Assembly (NCBI RefSeq): GCF_900078385.1
Contig: NZ_FLQR01000001.1
Span: 744,001-808,000, forward strand
Length of the DNA: 64,000 nt
Direction: 5' to 3'
Origin: an uncultured Microbacterium sp.
GTDB taxonomy: Bacteria > Actinomycetota > Actinomycetes > Actinomycetales > Microbacteriaceae
Below the pieces are notes generated by a model. The model did no database searches and was not told where the DNA came from. It saw nothing but the letters and a program-made list of their open reading frames with translations. Position numbers and translations under genes: made by a program. Each line of letters opens with the position of its first letter. The first letter of the stretch is position 1. Shown one piece after another: positions 32,952-43,800 of this stretch.

Positions 32952-35900
32952 CACTTCACCTCCGAGAGGAACGGGTAGGCGACCTGACTCCAGGAGACCT
33001 GCGCCAGATCGTGGAAAGCGAATCCCTTGCGAACCTGCAGCCAGCGGGACGCGACGTAGATCGCGGGCAGGATCGCGGCGTCGCCGGGCACGCTCTCGAG
33101 CGTCACGAGGCGCGCCTTGGACAGTGCGACGGCGCTCCGCACCGTCGCGACGAGCGAGTCCGTGGTCCACCGCGCGCCGTCCGGCGAGACGGCGGACAGG
33201 ATCACCTGCGGTGCGCGGGCGGACGCCTGATGCGCGTGCACCGCGAGCCCGGTCGTCGCGCGCGCATCGCGGAGCGGGGTCTCGATGGCATCGTCGCCGA
33301 CGGCGTGGGCGTCCGGTTGGAAGGGCAGCATCTCCACCCAGCTGTCGAACAGGATGCCGGCGACGGCGTCGGTCGAAGCCGCCGGCGTGCCCACGAGCTC
33401 CAGCACGACGTGGGTGACGGGGTGCGCCGGCCACGGCAGGCCGTCCGGGAGGTCGCCCGCGAGCCAGCGATCGGTGCCGGGAAGCGCCGACCCGTCGGCG
33501 GCGCGGAGAGTCAGCTGCACGGCGGTGAGCGAGACCGCAGCCCCTGCGGCCCGGCCGATGAGCTGCGCTTCGGCCAGCCGTCCGAGCCCGACGTGCACGG
33601 CGGCGTGGTCACGGACGAAGGCGGCCAGTCGCGCGGGCGGGGGCGCCGGGAAGAGCGGCTTCCGCACCGCGTCGGCGAAGTCGTTCCCCTCCCCGTCGAT
33701 GTGACGGAGGACGGGGAGGATCGGGAATCCGTCGCCGAGGATGCTCTCCGCGATCGCCTCGACCCGTGTCAGCACCTGCGCATCGACGAGATCGGCGGCG
33801 GTCGCGGCGAGGGCGTCGAGCATGGCCGTCGCCGAGACGTAGCGCGCGGAGGCGCCCTCCCATGCGCCCACGGCCCACGCCGCGTCCGTCGGCACGGCGA
33901 GGTTCGGCGAGAGCGTCACGCCGAACGCGGCGAGCGGCTCGACCGCCGCGCGGAGGTCCGCCACGTCGGCCTCGGCGATCGCGAGCGTCAGCGGGTCGAT
34001 CGCGCCGATCGTCGCCTCGCCGATCTCCAGCGCGCCCGCGAGGGCTTCGAGCAGGGTCCTGCACCGGCCGAGGAGCTCATCGCGGTCGATCGCGTGCTGC
34101 GGGGGGTCGCCCGAGCCCACGAGACGATCGGGGGTGAGGGCGTTCCCGCCGGCCGCGATCGAACGCAGCGTCGCGGCGAGGGCCGCGGCCATGGTGAGCG
34201 GGCGCGCCTTCCGCGGCCAGGACGGGCCCCGCGCGGTCACGACGTCCCCCATCGCCGGCAGCGCGGCGCGCAGGTCGCGGACGAGGCTCGGGAGATCGTC
34301 GGCGAACACGAGGTCGAGTGCGGCGAAGCCGGCGTCGGCGAGGGTGAGCCTGCCCCCCGCGCCGTCGCTCACGACGATGTCGCCGGGGTCGCCCAGGCGG
34401 CGGGCGGCCCACGCCTCGAGCCGCGGCTCGGCGACCGCCCGCGGGCGGGTGCTCGACCAGCCGGTCGCGCCCTCGGGGATGACGACGTACGCGTTGTGGG
34501 TGAGGTTGCGTCCGGCTTGACGCACGCCGAGAACGTCGAGGTCGGGGTCGACGGCGCCGCCGCTGCCTGCCGCGTCCATGGCCGCCGAGGCCCGCGAGGG
34601 GTTCCCCGACACGTAGTGCAGCACGGACTCTGCGAGCAGGGCGTCGGACACGGCGTCGAGCGTCTCCGCGGCGCCGCGGAGCGCCGACACGACGGTCGCC
34701 CACTCCTCGTCGGTCACGGCCGGCCAGTCCCCGTCGATGTACGCGTTGACGGGCTTCTCGGAGAGCTTCGTCCGCAGCGGCGGCGCGGCGGCGTCCAGGC
34801 TCTCGAGCGGGAATCGGCGCAGCAGATCGACACCGTCGACGACGTCGGCGGCCGCCATCCGTGCGGTGCGGCTGCGGGATGCCGCCTCGTTGGCGACCTC
34901 CTCCGTGTTCAGCGGCGCGAGCTGACGCAGTGTCAGCTGGAACCGCCCGGCGGAGCGGGTGAGACCGCGCTCGATCTGGTAGCCCAGCATGGCTCCGATG
35001 GTCTGCCCGCGCCGCATCCCCTCGAGGATCCGCCGCAGCTCGGCGCCGCGCCGACTGGACAGGTCGATCGCGAAGGGCTGCGCCCCCTGCGTCGCTCCGA
35101 TCCGGGAACGATGGGCACTCGCCAGGACGCCCTCCGCGACCGCGTGGGAGGGGCTGGGCGCGTGGAGCCAGCCCTCGGGCTCGCGGGCCGCGACACCCAG
35201 TCGCAGGTCCTCGAGATAGCCGAACGCACCGATCGTGATGCCCTCGTCGGTGCTGAGCGCCCGCTGCCGTGCCGCGACGATGCCGGTGGCCCACGCGTCG
35301 ACGCGATGCGAGGCGACGTCGAGGGCCGATGCGACGGCGATGCGTCGCTCGTCGATCGGCGCGGCCGCCAGTGCGGTCATCGCGTCGCGCGTCTCCCACC
35401 GCATCCCGAACAATTCCAGGATGCCGGCGATCGCCTCCTGGCCGACCCACCGCGCCTCGGGGGTGTCGCCGAGCTCCAGCGCGACCTGCGCGAACGAGGT
35501 GCGCGCCTCCGCGACCGGTTCGATCGCGGCGAGGCTGATCGCCTCGGTCGGCTGGCCGTCGAAGTGCACCGTGGACCGGAGCGTCGAGGCGGCGGCGAAC
35601 AGCTCGCGCGCGGACTGCGCGGGCGCGGCCGAGACGGCGGTGTCGATAGAGGACGACATCGCGGCCTGCGCGAGGGCGACGATCTGCGCGTCGGGCCTGA
35701 GGAAGTCCAGCAGCGGGCCGACGTAGGTGCTGGGGGCCGCCCGCAGCTGCGCGGCCTTCGCCTCGTCCCACGCGATGTCCAGGAGCGCCTGCAGCACGCT
35801 GTCCACCTGCGGGGCGCCGTCGGCGAGGATCGTCGCGACGACCTCCGCGTCGCGCGCCGAGACGAGGGGCAGTGCGATCGTGCGGGTGAGGTCCTGCAGC

Positions 35901-37501
35901 GCCGGCGCCGTCAGCCGCTGGCCCAGCTCGACGGAGTACTGCGACACGACCGCCTGCGCCAGCTGCTTCTCCGCCGCGACGACGGAGACCGGCGCGCCGG
36001 TCGCGGCGGCGAGTGTGGAGATCTGCGGGCCGTCGACGGCGGGCCGGGCGCGCACGCCGGTGGAGGTCGGGTTCGTCCCGAGCATCTCGAGCAGGGCCTC
36101 GTCGCTCACCTCGTCGCCGGGGCGGATGCGCGGGAGTCGCTGCGCGCGGGCCGTCCAGCGGGCGAGGACCCGGCGCACGAGGGGGACGAGCGCGGCGCTG
36201 ATGTCCCCGGACTCCGGCTCCCAGGCGTCGAGGTCCGAGACGGGCAGGATGCCGTAGGGCTGAGCGCCCACCCGGATGGTCGAGGAGTGCCCGGCCCCGC
36301 GCACGTCGTCGCGGTGCAGCCGGCGTGCCGACTCGATGGTCCCCGGCGTGACGGCGGGGATGTCGGCCTCGTCGACCTTCTTCAGCACCGGCTCCCAGGT
36401 CGTCCACCACAGCGCCGTGTTGGCCGCGCGCTGCGCCGCCTCGAGGGTGGAGCGGGTGCCGTCCGGGGTGAGGAGGGACTCCACGACGGCCCCGTCGACA
36501 CCGAGGAGCCGGGCGACCGCTGCCGCCTGCGCGGACGGCGCGGGCACCGCGGTCGCCGGCGCGCCCATGCTCTCGGCCGTGCGGTACGGGGACCGGTCGG
36601 CCTGCGCGTTGTTGGTCGGCATTCCGTGCGCGAGCAGGTCGAAGCCGTCGCTGAAGGCGTGGCTGACGAGGAGATCGCCGAGGTCGCGCGCGTTGTCGCG
36701 CTCGGCGACGGAGTTCCGCGTTCCGACCACGACGACACTGTCGATCGCCGTCGCCCCGCGGGGGAGCGGCACCTCGATGCCGAGGCCGATCTTCTTCGCC
36801 TCATCGAAGCTCACGGCCCACTCGGAGCCGGCCGGCACGCGGAGGCCCGCGATGTCGACGACGTCGTCGTCGCCGAGCGCGAGGGGCGAGATCGGCACGT
36901 CCCGCGGGATCGGCGGTCCCACGACCGTGATCGGGTCCCGCCCGGCGATCGAGACGGTCACGACGAAGCGGTCCGGAAGGCAGCGCGCGACGCTGCCATT
37001 GGCAACCTCGGTGGGCGGATCGGGGAACTGCGGATCGCCCGCGCCGAATCCGTCCAGGTTGAGCGGGGTCATGGCGCGGGCGGCCCAGGCGGCGCGGTCG
37101 GATCCGACGGTCTCCACGAGCTCCGTCCACGGCACGGGGGACGCGGCATCCGTCCACACGGCTCGCCACCACGTGCGGGCGGACTCCGCTTCGAGGTCGG
37201 ACAGGGTCCGCGCGAGCGCATCCACGTGGATCTCGTCCGGCGTCACCCGGACCCGGAGCGTCGAGCCCGACGTCTTGCACTCCACGCGCACCGGCAGAAG
37301 CACGAGCGGCACGTCCGGAGACGCGTCGCAGGGGTCGATCCTCAGCCGGTCAAGCACGTCGATGAGGTCGCGATCGAGTTCGACGAGGCGGCCGCGCCCG
37401 ACCCGGTCCAGCGGCTCTGCCACGAGCTTGTCGCGGGCGCGCAGGATGCGGGCTGCGTCCGCGCGCGTCGCGCGCAGCGCGTCGGGGATGTCGAGGGGCA
37501 T
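32951..37501 (-). CDS. Very large uncharacterised protein (1516 aa), second giant-protein gene
   Basis: The 1516-aa protein has an N-terminal module (about residues 60-140). It contains DVPLVLLPVRVECKTS, RVRVTPDEIHVDAL and a Trp-rich TWWRAVWTD, a pattern I recall from uncharacterised giant proteins of diverse bacteria. The rest is Ala-rich and mixes helical segments with Trp and His-rich loops, for example ALWWTTWEPVLKKVD near 380 and HNAYVVIPEGATGWSS near 1010. I see no signal peptide, membrane span or enzyme motif. Its ATG lies three bases after the stop of the 1102-aa gene and its own stop overlaps the 620-aa gene start. The function is unknown; a role as a scaffold in a multi-protein assembly is inference. 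Confidence 0.75.
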   Translation of the reverse strand: MPLDIPDALRATRADAARILRARDKLVAEPLDRVGRGRLVELDRDLIDVLDRLRIDPCDASPDVPLVLLPVRVECKTSGSTLRVRVTPDEIHVDALARTLSDLEAESARTWWRAVWTDAASPVPWTELVETVGSDRAAWAARAMTPLNLDGFGAGDPQFPDPPTEVANGSVARCLPDRFVVTVSIAGRDPITVVGPPIPRDVPISPLALGDDDVVDIAGLRVPAGSEWAVSFDEAKKIGLGIEVPLPRGATAIDSVVVVGTRNSVAERDNARDLGDLLVSHAFSDGFDLLAHGMPTNNAQADRSPYRTAESMGAPATAVPAPSAQAAAVARLLGVDGAVVESLLTPDGTRSTLEAAQRAANTALWWTTWEPVLKKVDEADIPAVTPGTIESARRLHRDDVRGAGHSSTIRVGAQPYGILPVSDLDAWEPESGDISAALVPLVRRVLARWTARAQRLPRIRPGDEVSDEALLEMLGTNPTSTGVRARPAVDGPQISTLAAATGAPVSVVAAEKQLAQAVVSQYSVELGQRLTAPALQDLTRTIALPLVSARDAEVVATILADGAPQVDSVLQALLDIAWDEAKAAQLRAAPSTYVGPLLDFLRPDAQIVALAQAAMSSSIDTAVSAAPAQSARELFAAASTLRSTVHFDGQPTEAISLAAIEPVAEARTSFAQVALELGDTPEARWVGQEAIAGILELFGMRWETRDAMTALAAAPIDERRIAVASALDVASHRVDAWATGIVAARQRALSTDEGITIGAFGYLEDLRLGVAAREPEGWLHAPSPSHAVAEGVLASAHRSRIGATQGAQPFAIDLSSRRGAELRRILEGMRRGQTIGAMLGYQIERGLTRSAGRFQLTLRQLAPLNTEEVANEAASRSRTARMAAADVVDGVDLLRRFPLESLDAAAPPLRTKLSEKPVNAYIDGDWPAVTDEEWATVVSALRGAAETLDAVSDALLAESVLHYVSGNPSRASAAMDAAGSGGAVDPDLDVLGVRQAGRNLTHNAYVVIPEGATGWSSTRPRAVAEPRLEAWAARRLGDPGDIVVSDGAGGRLTLADAGFAALDLVFADDLPSLVRDLRAALPAMGDVVTARGPSWPRKARPLTMAAALAATLRSIAAGGNALTPDRLVGSGDPPQHAIDRDELLGRCRTLLEALAGALEIGEATIGAIDPLTLAIAEADVADLRAAVEPLAAFGVTLSPNLAVPTDAAWAVGAWEGASARYVSATAMLDALAATAADLVDAQVLTRVEAIAESILGDGFPILPVLRHIDGEGNDFADAVRKPLFPAPPPARLAAFVRDHAAVHVGLGRLAEAQLIGRAAGAAVSLTAVQLTLRAADGSALPGTDRWLAGDLPDGLPWPAHPVTHVVLELVGTPAASTDAVAGILFDSWVEMLPFQPDAHAVGDDAIETPLRDARATTGLAVHAHQASARAPQVILSAVSPDGARWTTDSLVATVRSAVALSKARLVTLESVPGDAAILPAIYVASRWLQVRKGFAFHDLAQVSWSQVAYPFLSEVK

Positions 37502-37504
37502 CGC

Positions 37505-40500
37505 TCAGTCCTCCCAGACGACGAGGTCGGTGGCGTGGAACGCGACCCGGACCGGTTCGTGCAGCCGGTCGACCGCGAACTCTGCGGCCGAGGTCACTCC
37601 GGGCGGGCGATAGAAGGGCGCCGCGCCGATGTTCGCGTCGCGGGGACGGTCGAAGCGCGTCGCGGTGGGGTGCTCGGCGATCGTGATCCACCAGTCATCG
37701 CCGTCGATCTCGTCGAGCCCCAGGTCGACGCCGACGAGCGCGACGTCGGGCGGGAGGTGGGCGGCGAAGAGCTGCCGCGCGATCACGGTCTCCGGGCCGT
37801 CGAACTGGGGCGCCGCCTGAGTGCCGTGGTTCTTCACCGCCTGAATGATGACGTCGGGATAGCGACGCACGAGATCGCTCTTGACGACGATGACGGCACG
37901 GGGCTCGCTGCCGCCGTCCCCGCCGATCTGGATGTGCTCGCCGAGGGGCCGTTTCGAGAACGCATGGATCTGCTGCCCGAGCTCGTCGTCATCCTTGTCC
38001 CAGAAGCGGCGGAAGTAGGTGCCGGACTGGTCGGTGGGGTAGTTGCGCCACAGCAGCTCCCGGCCCATCTCGTCGGACAGACCGACGAGGAAGGCCTCCA
38101 TGAACTGGCTGTTCGTGGCGAGGACGGTCACGAAGTCGGTGTCGGGCAGCAGGCTCAGTCCGGGGATGAGCCAGTCCGGGCTGTACGCATGCAGCGCTTC
38201 GTACATCGGGCGACGGAACACCGGTGCCGCCATGATCCGCCGGATCCGCTGCGGCAGGAACACCTTGCCCGCCAACTCCGCGGAGAGCGAGAGACGTCCC
38301 TTCAACGCGGCACGCACGGTCGTGCGCGGGTCGAGCGCGGCGGCGAGCGTGTCCACGCGCACGGTGTCGCGGCGCGTGACGGGCGCGATCTTCGCGATCC
38401 CCGCGGGGTCGAGGAGTGCCGTGACCGCCGACCGGAGCTCGTCGACCCCGAGCGCCTGCAGCGCGTCGAGGACGGGCGTGACCGGGACGGTGGCGAGAGC
38501 CGCGAGCCGTGTGAAGGCGGTGGCCGTGGCCTCGGCGGTCGTCGCCGTGGTGATCCGCGAGAGGGAGCTCGTGTCCAGCACCCCTCGAAGACCGCCGACG
38601 CCGCGCGCGAGGGCGGCACCCCGGACGGCGCGTGCGCCCTCCAGCGGGACCCGTGCGACCGCTCCACCGATCGCGTTGCCGCGGATGATGGCGCCTCCGC
38701 GACGGATGCCGCCGCCCCGGATGACTCCGACATCGCCGCCGGCGTTCCCGGAGCGGACGAGCAGGCTGTTGTTGAGCGTCTTCGCGCGCTCCTCGAGCGT
38801 CCCTACGACCGAGAGGCCGCGCGCCGCTCTCGCGGTGGCGAGCTCGGCGACGAGGGGTGCGATCCGCTGGTCGCGGACGGCCGCGACGGCCCGGCTGCGG
38901 GGCTCCCGCAGCACGACGTCGCCCCACCGCTCCACCACCACCGCCCCCGCGTCGAATCCCGGCTCGGGTGCGCGCCACGCGGACGCGTCGGCGAGGTGGG
39001 CGAACACGCCGCCGGCCATCGCGTCACCGGCGCGCCGCAGCGTCTCCGGTACGGCCCCGGCGGAGACATGGAGGACCGGCGCGACCAGCGCGGGGTCGAG
39101 CTCCGCGATCGACGCCGCACTGAGATGGGCGACACCGTCCGGATTCGCGTACACGCGCGTGAAGTCGCGGGTCGAGGCGCCCGCGCCGACGAATCCGCCG
39201 ATGCGCGCCCGGGTGGCGGCCGCCGCGTGCCGGAGGACGGGCCCGTCGGGGCGGATGCTGCGGCGGAACGCGCCGGAGAGAACGGTCGTCGGAGTGGCAC
39301 TCGCTGCGATCTCGGCGGACACGGTGCGTCCCGCCGTGACGGAGACCCGGCTGGCGAGCGGTCCCGCGACCTGCAGGAGCCGGGAGGGCTCGAGGGTCGA
39401 CAGCCGCGCGTGCAGCCGCGTCGCGAGGAGCTCGGCGAGCTCGGCGAGCGCGATGGCGCGGTTGGCGCGCTCGACGTCGCCGAGCTGGGCCCAGGCCGCC
39501 TGCATGAGCTGCTCCTGATCGGTCTGGACGACGCGCGTGCCGAGCCCCGCGACGATGCGGTGCATCGGTGAGAGGTTCAGCTCGGCGAACCAGTCGCTGC
39601 CGGTGATGACGGCGTCGCCGCGGTGCAGCTTGGCGTAGATCCGTGGACCGAGGATGGGGACCACGGGCAGGACGCCGTCCCGCTCCTCGGACCCCTCGAC
39701 ACCGGCCGGGAGATCCAGCTGGCGGCGCAGCTCGGTGGTCATCTCGTCCGGCCAGGAGGCGTTCTCGGCCTCCTCCGCCTCCGGCGGCGGAGGCGTGGGG
39801 GAGTACAGCGCGCAGCGCAGCACCTGCGCGCCACCCGGCGCACCTGCCGTCAGCGAGGGGAGGGGCCGGCCCGGTTCGGAGGCGTCGATGAAGCGTCGGC
39901 CCACTTCGTACGGCGCGGCGATGCCCTTGAGACGCAGGGCGAGCGTCGCGAAGTCGCCGTCCTCTCCGGTGCGGAATTCCCAGGAGTCGTAGACCGGCAT
40001 CACGACCGTGTCGCCCACGCCGGACGTCCACGCTTCGGAGAGGGCCCCGCCGCTGACCCCGCGACCGCCGCGCGCGCCGACATCCGTCGTCGGCACGACC
40101 GCGGCGAGGTATTCCGTCTCCTCCTTGAGCACGCGCGGTGAGACGAGGCGCGACAGGTTCACCCGGGCGTACTCCGGCGACAGGCGCGTCTGAAGGGACA
40201 CGGAGCCCGAGCGGGCCGTCTGCGCATGGGCCCAGAGGTGGGCGTCGGTGAGGCGCGGCAGCTCGTCGACCGGCACCTCCAGGAGCGGCAGGAGAGCGGT
40301 CGCGGGCAGCCAGCGCGCGTGCGCCTTCTCCACGACGATGAGCGTGACCCACGGCCGGAGGAGGTCGGCGGCCTTGGCGGCGCTGAAGGCCCACGGCACT
40401 TCGGGGCGGTCGAACTCGATGTGGGCGAGCGCGGTCTCCTCCGCATCGGGGGTCCCCGGCGCGGGGTAGCGGCGGAGGATCTGCTGCGCGTCGATGCCGC

Positions 40501-40813
40501 GCACGTCCCCCGGCCCGAACAGCACGATCCGCTGCCGCGACTCCGCGACGGCGCCGGAGCTGTCCGAGAGCGGCAGGATGACCTCGGACTCCGCCCGCAC
40601 CCCCGTGGTCGGGGTCTCGGCGGCCGCCGCGAGCCCGCCGACGGCGTAGGACGCGAACTCGAGGCTCTCGATGACGGTGGCGCTCTCGACGTACTCCTCC
40701 TCGGGCGCGATCGTGAGGCGGAAGGCGTCCTTCACGACCTTCGTGGTCGCGGAGGTGATGGCCGCCGTGAGCGGCACGACCTGCTGGGCGGCGATGTCGT
40801 CGAGCTCGGCCAT
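37505..40813 (-). CDS. Very large uncharacterised protein (1102 aa), first of two linked giants
   Basis: A 1102-aa acidic protein of a family I recall as recurrent and uncharacterised. An N-terminal module contains AHIEFDRPEVPWAFSAAKA and LLRPWVTLIVVE (about residues 130-165). Later comes VVMPVYDSWEFRTGEDGDF (about 275-295). Residues about 690-735 are a Gly/Arg/Ile-rich stretch of short repeats (VIRGGGIRRGGAIIRGNAI). A conserved C-terminal part, about 880-1000, includes MYEALHAYSPDWLIPGLS and LLWRNYPTDQSGTYFRRFWD. No catalytic motif, signal peptide or transmembrane helix is visible. It starts four bases downstream of the DUF6603-like gene stop. The function is unknown. Confidence 0.75.
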   Translation of the reverse strand: MAELDDIAAQQVVPLTAAITSATTKVVKDAFRLTIAPEEEYVESATVIESLEFASYAVGGLAAAAETPTTGVRAESEVILPLSDSSGAVAESRQRIVLFGPGDVRGIDAQQILRRYPAPGTPDAEETALAHIEFDRPEVPWAFSAAKAADLLRPWVTLIVVEKAHARWLPATALLPLLEVPVDELPRLTDAHLWAHAQTARSGSVSLQTRLSPEYARVNLSRLVSPRVLKEETEYLAAVVPTTDVGARGGRGVSGGALSEAWTSGVGDTVVMPVYDSWEFRTGEDGDFATLALRLKGIAAPYEVGRRFIDASEPGRPLPSLTAGAPGGAQVLRCALYSPTPPPPEAEEAENASWPDEMTTELRRQLDLPAGVEGSEERDGVLPVVPILGPRIYAKLHRGDAVITGSDWFAELNLSPMHRIVAGLGTRVVQTDQEQLMQAAWAQLGDVERANRAIALAELAELLATRLHARLSTLEPSRLLQVAGPLASRVSVTAGRTVSAEIAASATPTTVLSGAFRRSIRPDGPVLRHAAAATRARIGGFVGAGASTRDFTRVYANPDGVAHLSAASIAELDPALVAPVLHVSAGAVPETLRRAGDAMAGGVFAHLADASAWRAPEPGFDAGAVVVERWGDVVLREPRSRAVAAVRDQRIAPLVAELATARAARGLSVVGTLEERAKTLNNSLLVRSGNAGGDVGVIRGGGIRRGGAIIRGNAIGGAVARVPLEGARAVRGAALARGVGGLRGVLDTSSLSRITTATTAEATATAFTRLAALATVPVTPVLDALQALGVDELRSAVTALLDPAGIAKIAPVTRRDTVRVDTLAAALDPRTTVRAALKGRLSLSAELAGKVFLPQRIRRIMAAPVFRRPMYEALHAYSPDWLIPGLSLLPDTDFVTVLATNSQFMEAFLVGLSDEMGRELLWRNYPTDQSGTYFRRFWDKDDDELGQQIHAFSKRPLGEHIQIGGDGGSEPRAVIVVKSDLVRRYPDVIIQAVKNHGTQAAPQFDGPETVIARQLFAAHLPPDVALVGVDLGLDEIDGDDWWITIAEHPTATRFDRPRDANIGAAPFYRPPGVTSAAEFAVDRLHEPVRVAFHATDLVVWED

Positions 40814-40817
40814 CGGC

Positions 40818-43800
40818 TCATCCCCTCACTGTCACGCGGGTGACGTCGGCGATGCCGTGCGCCGCGGCCGCGGCGCCGATGAGATCGGCCTGGGTGGCGC
40901 TCAGGCCACCCCAGGCCTCAAGGACCGCGGCGCCGGTCGCGGCGTCGCGGAGGAGGGAGGTGCCCGCGGGGGCGAGCGTCACGGGGGGCTCGGGCTGCGG
41001 CACGACGTACGGATTCGCGGTCTCCGTCACCCGGCGCCCGACGACGCTTCCCGCGACGTACGCGGCGCCGTACTTCTCGAACGTCCACGGGACTTCGAGC
41101 GCGAGCCGATCGTCATCCTCGTCCCGCACGTAGGTGTGGTAGCGGACGTCGGCGGGCTTGGCGGCCCCGTGCACCGGGGTCGTGGCCATCGCGACGCGGT
41201 AGCCACCCTGCATGTCCTCGAAGCCGGGGCGCCCCAGGAGCTTCTCACCCTCGAGATCGAAGAAGTGGCCCGGAGGGAACGGCGAGAGCAGCGCGCTCAC
41301 CGCCGCCGCGTCGCCGGCGCTCGTGCGCGGGGCGCCCATCGTCACCATGTCGGCTTTCACCGGCGAGGCGCCGATGTGGGAGATCTTGACGCCCAGCGGC
41401 ACCTGCGCCTGCGCGACCTGGATCGCGGCCAGCGGGTGCGCCAGGATGCCGTCGACGTCCTCGACGGCGGCGAGCGAGACGAGCTGCGCGGCGTGCTCGG
41501 GGAGCGTGACCTTCCAGGTCTCGGGCTCGTCGAACGCGTCGCGCACGATCGAGAGCGCGTCGACCTTCGTGAGGACCGGAGCCGGCTTCTCGCCCCATTC
41601 GATCGGCCCGATGTCCTCGTCGAAGGTGGGGAGGAACCAGACGTCGACCTTGATCCGGCCGGAGAGCTTGTACGGGCGGGTGCCCTCCAGGACGCCCCGG
41701 AACAGGACGGAGGCGATCGTGCAGCCGAAGAGGTCGACCTCCGCGCCGACTTCGATGGACACCTTGAACGCGAAGCGGGGCGACCAGATGAAGATCATGT
41801 CGAGCTTCAGCCATGCCCGCGCGGCGATGACCTTGAAGTCCGCCTCGAGCCGTCCCTCCACCCCGAGCTGCACCGAGCCCGCGGTGATCGCGAAGTAGAG
41901 CTTGACCGTGAAGATGATGGGGCCCTTGTGGTTGCCCTTGGCATCGCGTCCGCCCGGCGAGAAGTCGAGCGTCACGCGGGTGAGCTTCTCGTTCTTCTCC
42001 AGCGCCGGCTTCTTGCCGACGAGCTTCTCGTAGTCGGGGTGGAATCCGCCGATGGAGAACTCGAAGATCGCCTCCCCGGACCACTGGATGAACAGGCCCA
42101 GGTCGCCGTCGATGTCGAAGATGCCGATCTTCGAGCCCTTCATCGTCGCGAAGAGCAGGAAGTAGTCCGGCGTGATGGCGGCGAAGACCTCGGCCTTGAT
42201 GTCGACGGTCGCGAGCTTCTCGTGCGGCACCTGCACGCTCAGCGCCCCGACGATCACGATCTTCGGGTCGGGGAGGGCGAGGATGACCCCGACCTTCATC
42301 TTGACGAACTTCGCCTCCGACCCCCAGCCGAGCTCGGCGATGGGTCCGATGACGAAGCCGCCGTCCAGCGGCGGGAAGACGTGGGCGACCTGGTCGAGGA
42401 GCTTCGGCGCCGCGCTGACCGGGTCATCCGGGAAGAGCATCTTGTCGAGGACGTGCTCGCGCATCCCGGAGCGGAGCGCCTCCAGATCGATGCCGCGGTC
42501 GATCGCGAGGATGCCGCCCACACCGTTGAGCGTGAAGCCCATGCCCAGTTCGATGGCCTTCGGGAAGCGCACGCCGATCACGAGCACGAGCGAGAAGGGA
42601 TCGGGGGAGAGGATCACGATCGCCGTGATGCCGACCTTGACGATCTGCAGCTGGATGGTGCCGCCGAACTCGACCCGGACGACGTCCTTGCCGTCGACCT
42701 TGTAGGTGCGCTCCCGCCGCTCGATGAAACCGCCGCCGACGATCGGACCGGCCTGGATGCGGAGGCCGATGGCGTCCGGCCACCGGGGGCTGATCGGCAG
42801 GGTGTCGAACATCTGGTGATGGTCCGCGACGCCGTTGAGATCGACGATGAACCCGCTGCCGACGATCTGCATCCCGACGGCGCCGCCCATCTTCGCGGCG
42901 ATGGATGTCGTCAGCTCGAAGCCGGTGACCTCGCGCGCAGGGTTTCGGAGCAGACCGAAGGCGACCTCCCGCAGTTCGACGCCGGGGAAGGAGAAGCGAG
43001 TCGGGAGGATGGCCTTCTCGTTGCCGCGCCCGTCGCCGAGGTAGAGCCCCTGCGCGGTGTCGAGAGAGATCGCCGTGATCGTCGTCGTCTTCGGATCCTC
43101 CGACCCGGGCATCACCTTGGCGAGCAGCTTGTCGTTCGTGAGACCGGGCTGCAGGATCGTCCGCAGCCGCAGGCCGAGGATCGCAACGTCCCCGATGAAG
43201 AACTTCTCGCCGCGCTGGACGAGGGACTTCTTCTCCTCCTCGGTGGGGTTGGCCACTTCGCGGTCGCTGAACTGCAGGAAGGCCTCGAACGAGATCTGGT
43301 CGAGGGTCACCGCGCCGAGCGAGCTGGCCCCGGACTTCGCGATCTTCGCGACGAGCTTGAAGCCGTTCGCCTCGCGATCGAGCTCCAGCACCTTGCCGAG
43401 GTCGCCGACGAGGTCGTTGATCCCGAGGACGTTCTTCCCGAATGCGTTGAGGAGATTGGATGCTCCCGCGCCGAGGTCCTTGAACGGCTGCGCCCACGGG
43501 TTCCACAGCCCCATGAGGTCGTCGCGGAGCGCGGTGTTCACCGTCCCGGCGGCATCCTTCGCGAGTTCGGTCGCGATGATCGCGTACGCCTCGTCGGCGG
43601 CGGAGAGGACCATCCCCATCCGGATCGCGACCCGGGCCGCGGTGTCGACGTTGAAGTCGTCCGCTTTGATATCGGCCGCGGACTCCTTGACCATCTTCCC
43701 GATGAGCGCGGTCTGCTTATCGATCTTCTTCGCGATCTCCTTCGCGATCGGGACGATGCCGTCCTCGATGTCCTTCTTCAGCTCGCCGTACTTCGCCTTG

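Noticed and set aside
31089..33434. Long in-frame extension of the 620-aa gene up to 33434
   Set aside because: The extension lies inside the 1516-aa gene in another frame and is Arg/Pro-rich; the TGATG overlap at 32951 gives the natural start.
33011..39571. A 2186-codon open frame on the forward strand opposite the giant genes
   Set aside because: Its sequence is low-complexity Arg/Gly/Glu/Val typical of antisense frames of G+C-rich genes. The reverse-strand genes have proper overlaps and protein-like composition.
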